From positions 1 to 64,000 of the forward strand of contig JALHMQ010000001.1 in the NCBI GenBank assembly GCA_022843955.1: a stretch of 64,000 nt of DNA, given 5' to 3'. The notes beneath the pieces were generated by a model. It was not told the origin of the DNA and did no database searches. It was given only the letters and a program-made list of their open reading frames with translations. Source of the stretch: Burkholderiaceae bacterium (GTDB lineage: Bacteria > Pseudomonadota > Gammaproteobacteria > Burkholderiales > Burkholderiaceae_F). The position numbers and the translations under genes are program-made. Below, piece by piece: positions 17,286 to 27,717 of this stretch (within the stretch, counting starts at the first letter, position 1; each line of letters begins with the position of its first letter).

Positions 17286-18334
17286 GGCGTGGTCGCGGTG
17301 GTTGGATCAGCGGCGCTACTACTGCTGCCGCTGCTGCCGAACAGTGCGAGCGCCGTCAGGCAGCGGTCGCGATGGTCGGCGCCGCTGGCCAAGGGCAGGT
17401 GCTTGCCGGGCACGTGCATCGCGTAGCGCAGTTGCGCTGCCTCAGCCATCAGGACCCAGCGGGTCAGTCGTGACAGCCGGGCCTCGGTGTCCAGATGGGG
17501 CGGCAGCTGCTGGTAGTCGAAGGTCAGCTCGCTGCCCGAGGGCGACTCGAACAGCTTGACCGACAGTTCATCGGAGCGGGCTGCCAGGCGCCAGGCGATC
17601 ATCTTCTGCGGATCGCCCGCCTGATAGGGGCGCACACCGGCGAAGTCCTCGCCGCTGGACGCGAGCCCCGCCCCTTCGCGCCCGGCGCCTGCAGCCACCG
17701 GCAACGGCGGCGCATCGACCTCCGGCGCCGGGTAGACGACCATGGCCAGGGGCGGCGCGTAGTACGACCAGGCCTGCCACAGGCCGAATGGAAAGCGTGT
17801 CTCGATCCGCAGGCGCGGGCAAGCCAGCTCGCCGCGGCGCCGCGTGGGCAGGCCGAGTCGGGCCAGCGCGGTGCCGCGCGCCGGCACATCGAGCCACACA
17901 CCTGGCAGTTCGCGCACATGCTTCTTGCGCTCGGGCTTGCGCTTCAAGCGCAGCGCGAAGGCGAAGTGCAGCGCATGGCGTGCCTCCGGCGTGGGGTTGA
18001 CCACCAGCGTCTCGAAGGTGGCGACATCGCCGGCAAAGACGTTCTGCGCGCGTTGGGCGCGCAGCGTCAGGCGGGCGAGATTGCGGTGCGTGTGATACAT
18101 GCCGACCAGCGCCATGCTGGTGACGAGGAAGGTGAGCAGGAACCCGAGCTGCAGCTGGTAGTTGATCGAGCCGATCAGCAGCACGATCATCGCCGCGCCG
18201 AACACCAGTCCGGCGCGGGTCGGCAGGATGTACACGCGCTTGCGGTCGAGCAGCACCTCGCCGGGCTCGGCGCCGCGGCGGCCGGCGATCCAGTCGCCCA
18301 GGCGCAGCGACAATGGGTGCGTGGTGATGCTCAT
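17282..18334 (-). CDS. DUF58 domain protein
   Basis: This 350-aa protein has two close N-terminal helices (about residues 40-85) and a cytoplasmic or periplasmic DUF58/VWA-like domain whose hallmark is the segment EDFAGVRPYQAGDPQKMIAWRLAAR. It sits between moxR and tgpA and overlaps tgpA by 4 bp. DUF58 proteins are thought to work with MoxR ATPases as chaperone-like or metal-dependent scaffolds. The biochemical role is not known. Confidence 0.9.
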   Translation of the reverse strand: MSITTHPLSLRLGDWIAGRRGAEPGEVLLDRKRVYILPTRAGLVFGAAMIVLLIGSINYQLQLGFLLTFLVTSMALVGMYHTHRNLARLTLRAQRAQNVFAGDVATFETLVVNPTPEARHALHFAFALRLKRKPERKKHVRELPGVWLDVPARGTALARLGLPTRRRGELACPRLRIETRFPFGLWQAWSYYAPPLAMVVYPAPEVDAPPLPVAAGAGREGAGLASSGEDFAGVRPYQAGDPQKMIAWRLAARSDELSVKLFESPSGSELTFDYQQLPPHLDTEARLSRLTRWVLMAEAAQLRYAMHVPGKHLPLASGADHRDRCLTALALFGSSGSSSSAADPTTATTP

Positions 18335-18354
18335 CGATGGCGCCGCCCGACCGG

Positions 18355-19278
<924 letters not shown>

Positions 19279-19370
19279 TAGACTCACTTAGATCTAGAGA
19301 ACGAAGCGCCCGCAGTCCGGCTGCGGTACGCATTCGTCGACGAGCACGCCAGACTCGGGAAAGGGAGACT

Positions 19371-20294
19371 GTGCACACCGGATTCATCACCCATAGCGCC
19401 TGCGCCGCGCATGAAATGGGATCGTGGCATCCCGAGAGCCCGGCGCGGCTGGCGGCGATCCACGATCACCTGATCGCGGTCGGACTGCTGCAGCATCTGG
19501 TGGCGATCGATGCTCCGGTCGCCTCGCGCGATGCACTTGCGCGGGCCCATGATCGCGAATACATCGATCACCTCGAATCCAGAATACCAAAGCAGGGCTA
19601 TGTGTCGGTCGATCCGGACACGGCGATGAACCCGGCGACCTGGGATGCGGCGCTGCGTGCCGCCGGCGGCGTGGTCGAGGCGGTCGATCACGTGATGCGT
19701 GGTGAACTGGAAAATGCCTTCTGCGCAGTGCGCCCCCCTGGACACCATGCCCGTCATGCCCATGCGATGGGCTTTTGTTTCTTCAACAACGTGGCTGTCG
19801 GTGCACGCCATGCGCTCGAGGCGCACGGGCTGCAGCGGGTGGCGGTGATCGACTTCGATGTGCATCACGGCAATGGCACGGAGGAAATCCTGGCCGATGA
19901 CGACCGGGTGCTGATGGCGAGTTTCTTCCAGCATCCGTTCTATCCGTACTCCGGGTCGGAGAGTCCGGCGAAAAACATGATCAATGTGCCTCTTCCGGCC
20001 GGAACCAGGGGCGACATGGTGCGTCAGGTGGTCGACGAGGTCTGGGTGCCTGCGCTCGACGCGTTCGAGCCGGAGATGATCTTCATCTCGGCAGGCTTCG
20101 ACGCCCACCGCGAAGACGACCTGGGGCAGATGGGACTGGTCGAAAGCGACTATGCGTTCATCACCCGACGCCTGATGGAAGTGGCCGACCGGCATGCCAA
20201 GAGCCGCATCGTCAGTTCGCTCGAGGGCGGCTACAACCTCAGTGCCCTGGCGCGCAGCGTGGCGGCGCACGTGAAAGCACTGGCGCAGCTTTGA
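19371..20294 (+). CDS. Histone deacetylase-family amidohydrolase
   Basis: This 307-aa zinc-dependent deacetylase fold has the active-site motifs RPPGHHA, DFDVHHGNGT (zinc ligands Asp and His), AGFDAH and EGGYN in order. Bacterial members include acetoin-utilisation AcuC-type proteins and acetylpolyamine amidohydrolases. The GTG start at 19371 has AGGGAGA upstream. It is monocistronic and divergent from moxR. The substrate, whether acetyl-lysine protein or an acetylated amine, cannot be told from the sequence. Confidence 0.92.
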   Translation: MHTGFITHSACAAHEMGSWHPESPARLAAIHDHLIAVGLLQHLVAIDAPVASRDALARAHDREYIDHLESRIPKQGYVSVDPDTAMNPATWDAALRAAGGVVEAVDHVMRGELENAFCAVRPPGHHARHAHAMGFCFFNNVAVGARHALEAHGLQRVAVIDFDVHHGNGTEEILADDDRVLMASFFQHPFYPYSGSESPAKNMINVPLPAGTRGDMVRQVVDEVWVPALDAFEPEMIFISAGFDAHREDDLGQMGLVESDYAFITRRLMEVADRHAKSRIVSSLEGGYNLSALARSVAAHVKALAQL

Positions 20295-20407
20295 TCTGAG
20301 CCGGCGCCGCTCTCGAGGCGGCTGCGCGGGGCGACTGTGCGGCCAGCGCCACGGCGAACGATGGCGCGATCCTTGCCCGCATCCCCTTTCAATGTGCGGA
20401 GTCTCCA

Positions 20408-22063
20408 GTGCCATCGTCAATCTTCGATCAGGGGTTGGAAAGAAACGCGGCGAACTTTGCGGCGCTGTCGCCGCTCGGCTTCATCGAGTGGGCGGCTTCG
20501 GTCCACCCGAACCATGCGGCCGTCGTGCACGGCCTGGATTCGCGCGCGCTGCGGCGCACCTGGGCGCAGGTCTATGCGCGCTGCCGTCAACTGTGCGATG
20601 TACTGCGTCGGCGTGGCCTGGGTCGCGGCGATACCGTGGCTGTGATGCTCGCCAACACACCGGAGATGGTCGAGGCGCACTTCGGCATCCCGATGGCCGG
20701 TTGCGTGCTCAACGCCATCAACACCCGGCTGGACGCCGCCGCGGTCGCCTTCATGCTCGACCACGGCGAAGCCAAGCTATTCATCGTCGATCGCGAGTTC
20801 TCCGCGGTGGCGCAGGCGGCGCTGGCGCAGCTGTCGCGGCCGATCGAGGTGGTCGACGTCGACGATCCGCTGTACGACGGACCCGGCGCGCGCCTCGGTG
20901 CGATCGAGTACGAGGCCTGGATCGCGCAGGGAGACCGCCAGGCACGCTGGTCGCCACCGGGCGACGAGTGGGACGCGATCGCGCTGAACTACACGTCCGG
21001 CACCACCGGCAATCCGAAAGGCGTCGTCTACCACCACCGCGGCGCCTATACCAATGCGGTGTCGAACATTCTGGTGTGGGCGTTGCCGCATCATCCGGTC
21101 TACCTGTGGACTTTGCCGATGTTCCACTGCAACGGCTGGTGCTTCCCGTGGACCATCGCCGCCATGGCCGGCACCCATGTGTGCCTGCGACGCGTCGAGC
21201 CGAAGCTGATCTTCGACCTGATGCGCGAGCATGGCGTCACGCACTACTGTGGCGCGCCGATCGTGCATTCGTTGCTGATCAGCGCCGCCCCGGAACTGCG
21301 GCAGGGCATCACGCAGCGGGTCAAGGCGATGGTGGCGGCCGCCGCGCCGCCGGCGGCGATGATTGAAGGCATGGATCAGATGGGGTTTGACCTGACCCAT
21401 GTGTATGGTCTGACCGAGGTGTACGGGCCCGCCACCGTGTGCGCCAAGCAGGCGGCGTGGGCCGACCTGGATGTCGGCGAGCGCGCCGTGAAGAATGGCC
21501 GGCAGGGCGTGCGTTACCCGCTTGAGGAAGCGGTCGCGGTGCTCGATCCGGAAACGATGCAGCCGGTCCCGCATGATGGCGAGACCATCGGCGAGGTGAT
21601 GTTTCGCGGCAACATCACGATGCGCGGCTACCTGAAGAACGAGACAGCCACCCGCGAGGCGTTCAAGGGCGGCTGGTTCCACTCAGGCGATTTGGCGGTG
21701 GTGCACCCGGATGGCTATCTGCGGATCAAGGATCGCTCCAAGGACATCATCATTTCCGGCGGCGAGAACATCTCGTCGATCGAAGTGGAGGACGTGCTGT
21801 ACCGACATCCGGCGGTGATGGCGGTGGCGGTGGTGGCGCGTCCGGATCCGCGTTGGGGCGAGGCGCCGTGCGCCTTCGTGGAACTGCGCGAGGGTGCCAC
21901 GGTCAGCCAGGAAGATCTGCTGGCGCATTGCCGAAAGCACCTGGCCGGGTTCAAGATGCCGAAGGAAGTCGTGTTCGGTCCGCTGCCGAAGACCAGCACC
22001 GGCAAGATCCAGAAATTCATCCTGCGCCAGCAGGCGAAGTCGGCCGGCGCAATCGATATCTGA
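20408..22063 (+). CDS. AMP-forming acyl-CoA synthetase (DmdB-like)
   Basis: This 551-aa ligase activates a carboxylic acid through an acyl-adenylate. Its motifs are the P-loop LNYTSGTTGNPKGVVYHH, YGLTEVYGPATV, the hinge-region YLRIKDRSKDIIISGGENISS and the catalytic lysine near PKTSTGKIQKF. The GTG start at 20408 gives the standard N-terminus. The set of motifs and length match the branch containing 3-methylmercaptopropionyl-CoA ligase DmdB and short/medium-chain acyl-CoA ligases. An enoyl-CoA hydratase follows after 44 bp in what is likely one operon, so the pair may activate and process an unsaturated or sulfur-containing acid. Confidence 0.92.
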   Translation: MPSSIFDQGLERNAANFAALSPLGFIEWAASVHPNHAAVVHGLDSRALRRTWAQVYARCRQLCDVLRRRGLGRGDTVAVMLANTPEMVEAHFGIPMAGCVLNAINTRLDAAAVAFMLDHGEAKLFIVDREFSAVAQAALAQLSRPIEVVDVDDPLYDGPGARLGAIEYEAWIAQGDRQARWSPPGDEWDAIALNYTSGTTGNPKGVVYHHRGAYTNAVSNILVWALPHHPVYLWTLPMFHCNGWCFPWTIAAMAGTHVCLRRVEPKLIFDLMREHGVTHYCGAPIVHSLLISAAPELRQGITQRVKAMVAAAAPPAAMIEGMDQMGFDLTHVYGLTEVYGPATVCAKQAAWADLDVGERAVKNGRQGVRYPLEEAVAVLDPETMQPVPHDGETIGEVMFRGNITMRGYLKNETATREAFKGGWFHSGDLAVVHPDGYLRIKDRSKDIIISGGENISSIEVEDVLYRHPAVMAVAVVARPDPRWGEAPCAFVELREGATVSQEDLLAHCRKHLAGFKMPKEVVFGPLPKTSTGKIQKFILRQQAKSAGAIDI

Positions 22064-22107
22064 CCGCGCGCTCGACGGCCGTGGCTCACAGCATCAGGGA
22101 GAACTCG

Positions 22108-22914
22108 ATGAACGCACCCACCAGCTCGGCGCAACTCGAGCCACTGCTGCTCAAGGATCAGGCAGGCGGCGTGTTGCGCCTCACGCTCAACCGGCCAAGC
22201 CAGTTCAATTCCCTGTCGGAGGAGATGCTGGCCGAACTCGCCGCGCAGTTGGCAGCGGTGGCCCAGGATCCGGCCGTGCGCGTGGTGGTCATTGCCGGTG
22301 CCGGCAAGGCCTTTTGCGCTGGCCACGATCTGAAACAGATGAAGGCCACGCCGGAGCTGGACTACTACCGCACGCTGTTTGCCGACTGCGCGCGCGTGAT
22401 GATGCAGATCCAGCGCATGCCGCAGCCGGTGATCGCCCGGGTGCACGGCATTGCCACGGCCGCCGGCTGCCAACTGGTGGCGATGTGCGACCTGGCAGTG
22501 GCGGCCGATGTCGCCAAATTTGCCGTCAGCGGCATCAACGTCGGCCTGTTCTGCGCCACGCCGAGCGTGGCGCTGAGCCGCAACGTGACACGCAAGCAGG
22601 CGTTCGAGATGCTGGTGACCGGCGACTTCATCGACGCCGCCACGGCGAAGGAGCGTGGCCTGGTCAACCGCGTGGTTCCGCTGGATCAGCTCGATGCCGA
22701 GGTTGCGCGGCTTGCGCAGTCGATCGTCGCCAAACCGCAGGTGGCCATCGCGATGGGCAAGGGCATGTTCTACAAGCAGCTGGACATGGGCATTGAGGCG
22801 GCGTATCAGCTGGCGGGCCAGTCGATGGCCTGCAACATGATCGACGAGGTCGCGCAGGAAGGCATCGATGCCTTCATGAACAAGCGGCCGCCCGCTTGGA
22901 GTCCGCCGCGCTGA
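22108..22914 (+). CDS. Enoyl-CoA hydratase/isomerase family protein
   Basis: This 268-aa crotonase-fold protein has the oxyanion-hole segment AGAGKAFCAGHDLKQM and the second block GIATAAGCQLVAMCDLAVAAD. At the usual catalytic glutamate positions the residues are hydrophobic or polar (SGINVGLFCATPSVALSR), as in the ECHDC3-like branch, so classical hydratase activity is uncertain. The start at 22108 follows CAGGGAG. It is co-directional with the acyl-CoA ligase. A short 9-bp triplication (AGGGCGTCT) lies just downstream at about 22930-22960. Confidence 0.88.
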   Translation: MNAPTSSAQLEPLLLKDQAGGVLRLTLNRPSQFNSLSEEMLAELAAQLAAVAQDPAVRVVVIAGAGKAFCAGHDLKQMKATPELDYYRTLFADCARVMMQIQRMPQPVIARVHGIATAAGCQLVAMCDLAVAADVAKFAVSGINVGLFCATPSVALSRNVTRKQAFEMLVTGDFIDAATAKERGLVNRVVPLDQLDAEVARLAQSIVAKPQVAIAMGKGMFYKQLDMGIEAAYQLAGQSMACNMIDEVAQEGIDAFMNKRPPAWSPPR

Positions 22915-23009
22915 GTGGCGTTGAGCGCGCCGAGGGCGTCTAGGGCGTCTAGGGCGTCGAGCGTGGCAAGGGCGGCGTCAGGCCGCCCTGCAGGCTTGCT
23001 CGCGCTTCA

Positions 23010-23756
23010 TCACTTGAATCCGCCGGTGCGGCGCGGCGACGCACGCGTGTCGCTGCCAGTCTCGGCAGTCTCGACATCGACGGGCGCTGCGTTGTTGATG
23101 AGTTGCCGTGGCTGCGCAACGCGACTGCTGCGCGGCGGCTGTGCCGGGGCTGATGTGGCCGCGGCGGCCGGCTCGGCGTTCGCACCCAGGGGGGCTGCCA
23201 GCGTGTAGAGCGCCAGCGCCACCCAGCCAACCACGATGGTGGCCGGCAGGACGCCGTGGGCAAAGCTCGCCAGGCCGCGCGTCACCAGCCCGCGCGGCGC
23301 GAACAGCGGGGCGCGGCCGAAGTCCTTGTGCAGCGTGGCTTCCAGCGATTTGCGGTGCTGGTGGAGCGACATCACAGCGTCGCGCGTGCCGCGCAGGGCG
23401 AGCACGATCAGCACCGCGACGGCGACCGCGAACACGGCCAAGCCGACCAGCAGCAGGCGCTTGCCCGGCAGCGGCGTCGACCAGCCGAGGATCAGCGCGA
23501 ACAGGAACGCGTTGAGCAGCAGCGCCTGCGACAGCATCAGCCAGTTCAGCTGCTGTGCGAAGCCGTTGCGCTCGCTCATCAGTGCGCCCTGTACGCGGTC
23601 GAGTTCGCGTTCCAGGCCGTCGCGCCGTTCATAACTGGTGTCCACCGGCGCAGGTCGGTTCACGCTGGCGCCCACGTCCAGCCGCAGCGAGCGGGTCTCA
23701 GCCGGGGCCGCAACGGCGGGTGAAGCGGCAGGATCGATGGTGGCAGCGATGCGCAT
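23010..23756 (-). CDS. Hypothetical inner-membrane protein
   Basis: This 248-aa protein has no family I recognise. It has a polar N-terminal part with a short coiled-coil-like stretch (ERRDGLERELDRVQGALMSERNG), two adjacent membrane helices (about 74-91 and 98-116), a basic loop, a third helix (about 171-189) and a Pro/Ala/Ser-rich tail with several arginines. The ATG at 23756 was preferred over an upstream start that would add 22 mostly basic residues. It has no operon partner: the next gene upstream is 371 bp away. Confidence 0.6.
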   Translation of the reverse strand: MRIAATIDPAASPAVAAPAETRSLRLDVGASVNRPAPVDTSYERRDGLERELDRVQGALMSERNGFAQQLNWLMLSQALLLNAFLFALILGWSTPLPGKRLLLVGLAVFAVAVAVLIVLALRGTRDAVMSLHQHRKSLEATLHKDFGRAPLFAPRGLVTRGLASFAHGVLPATIVVGWVALALYTLAAPLGANAEPAAAATSAPAQPPRSSRVAQPRQLINNAAPVDVETAETGSDTRASPRRTGGFK

Positions 23757-24127
23757 GGTGGGCACGGGTCGGCGGCGAAGGAGAGCTGCGCGCAGTGTCG
23801 AGAATCGTCGGGGGGATCGCATCGGCCGATCGGTGTAATCGGCTCACCCCTTCTGGCCTCAGCCGTTGTGCTGGATCGCTCGAACGCGGCATTCGTCGCG
23901 TGGCGAATCTGCCACGGGCTAATGCCCTTGGACGTCTGGCGACTCGATCTATCGGCCGATCTCGCCGACCTCGCCGACCTCGCCGATCGGGCCAAGCGGC
24001 CCAGTTGCTTGGCGCGGGTTGCAGAAGCGTGGTGCCTTGGCGAAACAACGGGGCAATCGTGCGTCTTCGCTGACCCTGGCGCTGATTGCTGCCTCGTGCG
24101 ATCTCGCGGATTGCCCGTAGATTGACC
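23757..24127. other. 371-bp gap with two ATCGGCCGAT palindromes and a 9-bp triplication
   Basis: No gene was found. The perfect 10-bp palindrome ATCGGCCGAT occurs at 23821-23830 and 23951-23960. Next to the second copy, CTCGCCGAC is repeated three times (23961-23987, last unit ending in T). The paired palindromes 130 bp apart could be operator sites for the membrane-protein gene at 23010-23756, whose upstream region this is. Confidence 0.45.
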
Positions 24128-24763
24128 TTAACTCCGTCGCAAGTACCAGGCGCAGGCTGCAACCCAGACCAGCACGCTGCTTTCCAAGGCGCGCTGCGCC
24201 AGGCCGACGAAGGGCAGATCAGGCGACAAGGCCAGCAGGCCGACGAGCGCCACCGGCGCACCGGCCAAGCCGAGCAAGCGCAGCGTGCCCGCTGCGGGCC
24301 AGTGCCGCGCCGCCTGGCCCAGCAGCAGCAACGTCAGTGGCGCCAGCATGTAGCCGGCCAGTCCAATACCCGTGTGCAGCAGATGCGTCAGGCTGGGTTC
24401 GTCCGGCCGGCACCCGGCGTCGCAGGGAAAGAACCCTGCGCCGACATAGCCGATCGCGAACAGGAAGACGCCGAGAAAGCCCAGCGTGGCCGACGTGCTG
24501 CGCGGCAGTGCCCGCCACGCCAGCACGGCAAAGGTGCAGGTCAGAACCCCGGCGGGCAGGAAACCCGCCAGGTTGACGATCGCCGCATGCGGCGCGCCGC
24601 GCGCGCCCAGCTCGCTGATGTACTGCGCAATATGGTCGTAGCCGGGGTAGGCGGCGCCGCCGATTGCCGTCAGTGCCAAGACCCAGGCGACGCCGAGCAG
24701 GCCGATCAAGCCGGCAGTTCGACCAAACCAGGGCGGGGTTTCAGCGGGGGCGGGGCGGGTCAT
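24128..24763 (-). CDS. DUF998 family membrane protein
   Basis: This 211-aa protein has six predicted helices. The segment YDHIAQYISELGARGAPHA after helix 1 and GAGFFPCDAGCRPDEPSLTHLLHTGIG between later helices are typical of DUF998. A TTG precedes the ATG at 24763. No function is established for the family beyond being an integral membrane protein, and the neighbours give no hint. Confidence 0.8.
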   Translation of the reverse strand: MTRPAPAETPPWFGRTAGLIGLLGVAWVLALTAIGGAAYPGYDHIAQYISELGARGAPHAAIVNLAGFLPAGVLTCTFAVLAWRALPRSTSATLGFLGVFLFAIGYVGAGFFPCDAGCRPDEPSLTHLLHTGIGLAGYMLAPLTLLLLGQAARHWPAAGTLRLLGLAGAPVALVGLLALSPDLPFVGLAQRALESSVLVWVAACAWYLRRS

Positions 24764-24933
24764 CAATCAGGCGGGCTAGGGTTGATGACAGCCATCATGC
24801 CTCGTCTCTACCGGTGCATCGAGCGAGTCGTGCGGGCAGGCACCAGCGGTGCAAGTCACCCTGCGACGACCGACCGCAGCCGACGATGCCCGTTGATGCC
24901 GCGACAGGCGTCGATGCGGCCGGCGCGGCCTGG

Positions 24934-26235
24934 CTAGACAAGCGTCTCGGCGGGCGCGCGACGCAGCACGGGGCCCGGTTGGTTTTGCGACTGCAATCGA
25001 GCCAGCACCTGGGCGAAGGTGTCGATGCCCCAGTCGAGCGCGGCGCGCTCGATGACCAGGGGCGGCGCGAAGCGGATCACGCGGTCGCGCGTGTCCTTGG
25101 TCAGCACGCCTTGCACAAGCAGGTGCTCGACCACCGTGCCGGCGCGCACGCGCGTGGTGTCGAGTTCGACCCCGACCCAAAGTCCGCGCCCACGGACATC
25201 GCGGATCAGCGGGGACTCGATACTGCGCAGGCGGGCGAGCAGGTGCGCGCCGAGCGTGGCGCTGCGCGCGATCAGGCCTTCATCCTCGATCACCTGAAGC
25301 GCGGCCAGCCCGACCGCGGCGGCGAGCGGATTGCCACCAAAGGTCGAACCGTGGCTGCCGGCGTCGAACTGGTCGATCACCTCGCGCCGCGCGATGAAGC
25401 AGCTGACGGGCAGCAGTCCGCCGCCGAGCGCCTTGCCGAGGATCAGGCCGTCCGGCCGAATGCCTTCGTGCTCGAAGGCGAACATGCGGCCCGTACGCCC
25501 GAGGCCGCTCTGGATTTCGTCCAGGATCAGCAACACGTTGCGCTCGTCGCACAGGCGCCGGGCGGCGGCGAGAAAGCCAGCGGGGGGCACGATGATCCCG
25601 GCTTCGCCCTGGATCGGCTCGATCAGCACGGCGCAGGTGCGGTCGGTGATGGCGGCCGCGAGCGAGTTGATGTCACCGAAGTCGAAGTGGCGAAAGCCCG
25701 GCGTGAACGGACCAAAGTCCGCGCGATAGTCGTCGTCGGAGGAAAAACCCACGATGGTGGTCGTGCGGCCGTGGAAGTTGTGGCGGGCGACGACGATCTC
25801 GGCGTGCCCGGCGGCGATGCCCTTGACCCGATAGCCCCAGCGGCGCGCGGCCTTGATCGCGGTCTCGACCGATTCGGCGCCGCCATTGGCCGGCAACGCC
25901 TTGCTGCCCTCCCCGAGGCCCGCCAGGCCGACCAGCTTCTCCAGGAACGGCGCCAGTGCCTGTGCGTGAAAGGCACGCGAGGCGGTGGCCAGCCGGCTCG
26001 CCTGATCGGTCAGGGCGCGCACCAGTCGCGGATGAGCGTGGCCGTGGCTGACCGCCGAGTAGGCGCTCATCAGGTCCAGGTAGCGGCGGCCCTCGATGTC
26101 GGTCAGCCATTCGCCTGCGCCCGCGGCCAGAACCACCGGAAGTGGGTGGTAGTTGGCGGCCGTCACCGCTCGTTCGCGTGCGATCTGGCGCGCGGTGGCA
26201 GGCGAGGTGACGTGTGATCGTTGAGGACGCGACAT
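24934..26235 (-). CDS. rocD: Class III aminotransferase, probable ornithine aminotransferase
   Basis: This 433-aa PLP enzyme has the cofactor-lysine segment GLILGKALGGGLLPVSCFIA, the PLP-contact motif LLILDEIQSGLGRTGRMFAFEHEGIRPDG and HGSTFGGNPLAAAVG. This combination and the opening ANYHPLPVVLAAGAGEWLTDIEGRRYLDLMSAYSAVSHGHAHPRL fit ornithine-oxo-acid transaminase, which makes glutamate semialdehyde from ornithine. The start at 26235 was chosen to begin just before the conserved core; a longer frame exists but reads through non-conserved sequence. An Lrp-type regulator lies nearby, which often controls such amino-acid genes. Confidence 0.88.
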   Translation of the reverse strand: MSRPQRSHVTSPATARQIARERAVTAANYHPLPVVLAAGAGEWLTDIEGRRYLDLMSAYSAVSHGHAHPRLVRALTDQASRLATASRAFHAQALAPFLEKLVGLAGLGEGSKALPANGGAESVETAIKAARRWGYRVKGIAAGHAEIVVARHNFHGRTTTIVGFSSDDDYRADFGPFTPGFRHFDFGDINSLAAAITDRTCAVLIEPIQGEAGIIVPPAGFLAAARRLCDERNVLLILDEIQSGLGRTGRMFAFEHEGIRPDGLILGKALGGGLLPVSCFIARREVIDQFDAGSHGSTFGGNPLAAAVGLAALQVIEDEGLIARSATLGAHLLARLRSIESPLIRDVRGRGLWVGVELDTTRVRAGTVVEHLLVQGVLTKDTRDRVIRFAPPLVIERAALDWGIDTFAQVLARLQSQNQPGPVLRRAPAETLV

Positions 26236-26445
26236 GGATGATTCCGCGGTGATGACCTGGCGGTCAGTGTATGAAGGCGTCGCTCCCCAAGGCGGCGTAA
26301 AGGCGGCGACCAACGTTCCGACCCTGCGGTCGTTCGATCCGCAAGCCGCCGAATCGGCGTTGCGCACAGGGGCGGCTGCAGGACCTCCGAAACCACCCTG
26401 AATATTCGCGTTGCGCGGCGTGGGCGTCGCCATAGGATCGCTGCC

Positions 26446-27120
26446 ATGAATGCGGCTCCCTCCGCCGGTCCCGTGCTGGACCATCGTCATCCTGCGCTGC
26501 AGTCGCTCATCCGGGCGGGCTTTGCCGCGGATCGACTCGATCAGGTGTTGGCGTTCTATGACGAGCCGCATCGCCGCTATCACGATCGTGTACACGTGCG
26601 CGAGATGCTCGACACCGCAGTGCGCATGGACTGTGCGCTGGCGCCCGCGCAGTCGCTGGCGGTGGTCTTCCATGACGCGATCTACGTGCCGGGCGCCGCA
26701 CGCGGCGTCAACGAGGCGATGTCCGCCCAACTGCTGCGCGTCTACGCCGCCGGTGTGCCGGCAGAAACGCTCGAACTCGCCTACCGCATCGTGATCGACA
26801 CGGCCGACCACCTGCCGCGCTCGCCGGAGTCGCGCCTGGTGCTGGACCTGGATCTGATGCGACTGTCGGTCAGCGACAGCGAGTTCGAACGCTACTCGCG
26901 CGCCGTGTTCGCCGAGCAGCGCCCGCTCATCACGATCGCTGACGACGACCTGGCCTGGGCGTTCTTTCAGCGGCGCCGGGTCAGCTTCTTCGAACGGCTA
27001 TTGGAGCGGCCGGAGATCTTCTGCCTGCCCGTGTTTCGCTTGCGCTATGAAGACGTGACGCGCGAGAACCTGCGCCAGTCGATCGCAGCTGCACGTTCTT
27101 CAGCGACCGCACCGTCCTGA
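26446..27120 (+). CDS. HD-superfamily metal-dependent phosphohydrolase-like protein
   Basis: This 224-aa protein shows RRYHDRVHVREML (metal-binding His), VVFHDAIYVPGA (the HD pair) and a later TADH, in the order expected of the predicted HD phosphohydrolase group COG4339. Substrates for this group are unknown. It sits between the aminotransferase and the Lrp regulator, divergent from the former and convergent with the latter. Confidence 0.82.
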   Translation: MNAAPSAGPVLDHRHPALQSLIRAGFAADRLDQVLAFYDEPHRRYHDRVHVREMLDTAVRMDCALAPAQSLAVVFHDAIYVPGAARGVNEAMSAQLLRVYAAGVPAETLELAYRIVIDTADHLPRSPESRLVLDLDLMRLSVSDSEFERYSRAVFAEQRPLITIADDDLAWAFFQRRRVSFFERLLERPEIFCLPVFRLRYEDVTRENLRQSIAAARSSATAPS

Positions 27121-27135
27121 TACGCGGCAGCCGCG

Positions 27136-27603
27136 TCAGCCGAGCGGATAGCCGCGAAACGGCTTCACCGTTTGCAGTTCGGGCTTCGAGGCGATCCGCT
27201 CCACGCCCAGCTCGCTGTCGGCGATCCACGCGTTGGTCAGCTCGCGGTAGTGATCGAGGCTGCGGCACGCCAGCCGCAGCACGTAGTCGCAGCTGCCACT
27301 GACCATGAAGCACTCGATCACCTCGTCGCAACCGAGCATGTGCTGCTCGAATCGCGCGTGGGACGACTGGCTCTGGTCGCGCAGCGACACCTCGACCACG
27401 ATGGTCAGCAGGTTGCCGAGCTTGCGCGGATCGAGCAGCGCCATGTAGCCCGTCACGTGGCCGGACTTCTCCAGCGAGCGCAGGCGGTCGAGGCAGGCCC
27501 GCGGACTGAGGGAGACCTGCTCCGAGAGCGCCTGATTGGTGATGCGACCGTCGCGCTGCAGGATCTGCAGGATCTGGCGGTCGATGCGGTCAAGTGGCTT
27601 CAT
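27136..27603 (-). CDS. Lrp/AsnC family transcriptional regulator
   Basis: This 155-aa DNA-binding protein has the N-terminal helix-turn-helix LDRIDRQILQILQRDGRITNQALSEQVSLSPRACLDRLRSLEKSG (4-48) and a C-terminal RAM ligand-binding domain with GSCDYVLRLACRSLDHYRELTN. The ATG at 27603 gives the standard family length; a longer frame would add 31 atypical residues. It is divergent from the MFS gene (115-bp gap) and close to the ornithine aminotransferase. Either could be a target; amino-acid-responsive control is the family norm. Confidence 0.93.
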   Translation of the reverse strand: MKPLDRIDRQILQILQRDGRITNQALSEQVSLSPRACLDRLRSLEKSGHVTGYMALLDPRKLGNLLTIVVEVSLRDQSQSSHARFEQHMLGCDEVIECFMVSGSCDYVLRLACRSLDHYRELTNAWIADSELGVERIASKPELQTVKPFRGYPLG

Positions 27604-27717
27604 GACGGCTGATTCTAGGGTGCAGGCGGCCCGGCACAACGGCTGCGCGGCTTTTCCGGGTGTGATCCGAAAGCCTCGGCGGCTTGCGGCTAGCATCGCG
27701 CGTCCTCAGGAGGCGCG

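Noticed and set aside
15819-17426. Long plus-strand frame opposite tgpA
   Set aside because: The composition is low-complexity (Gln/Arg/His-rich) and the opposite strand has full transglutaminase motifs.
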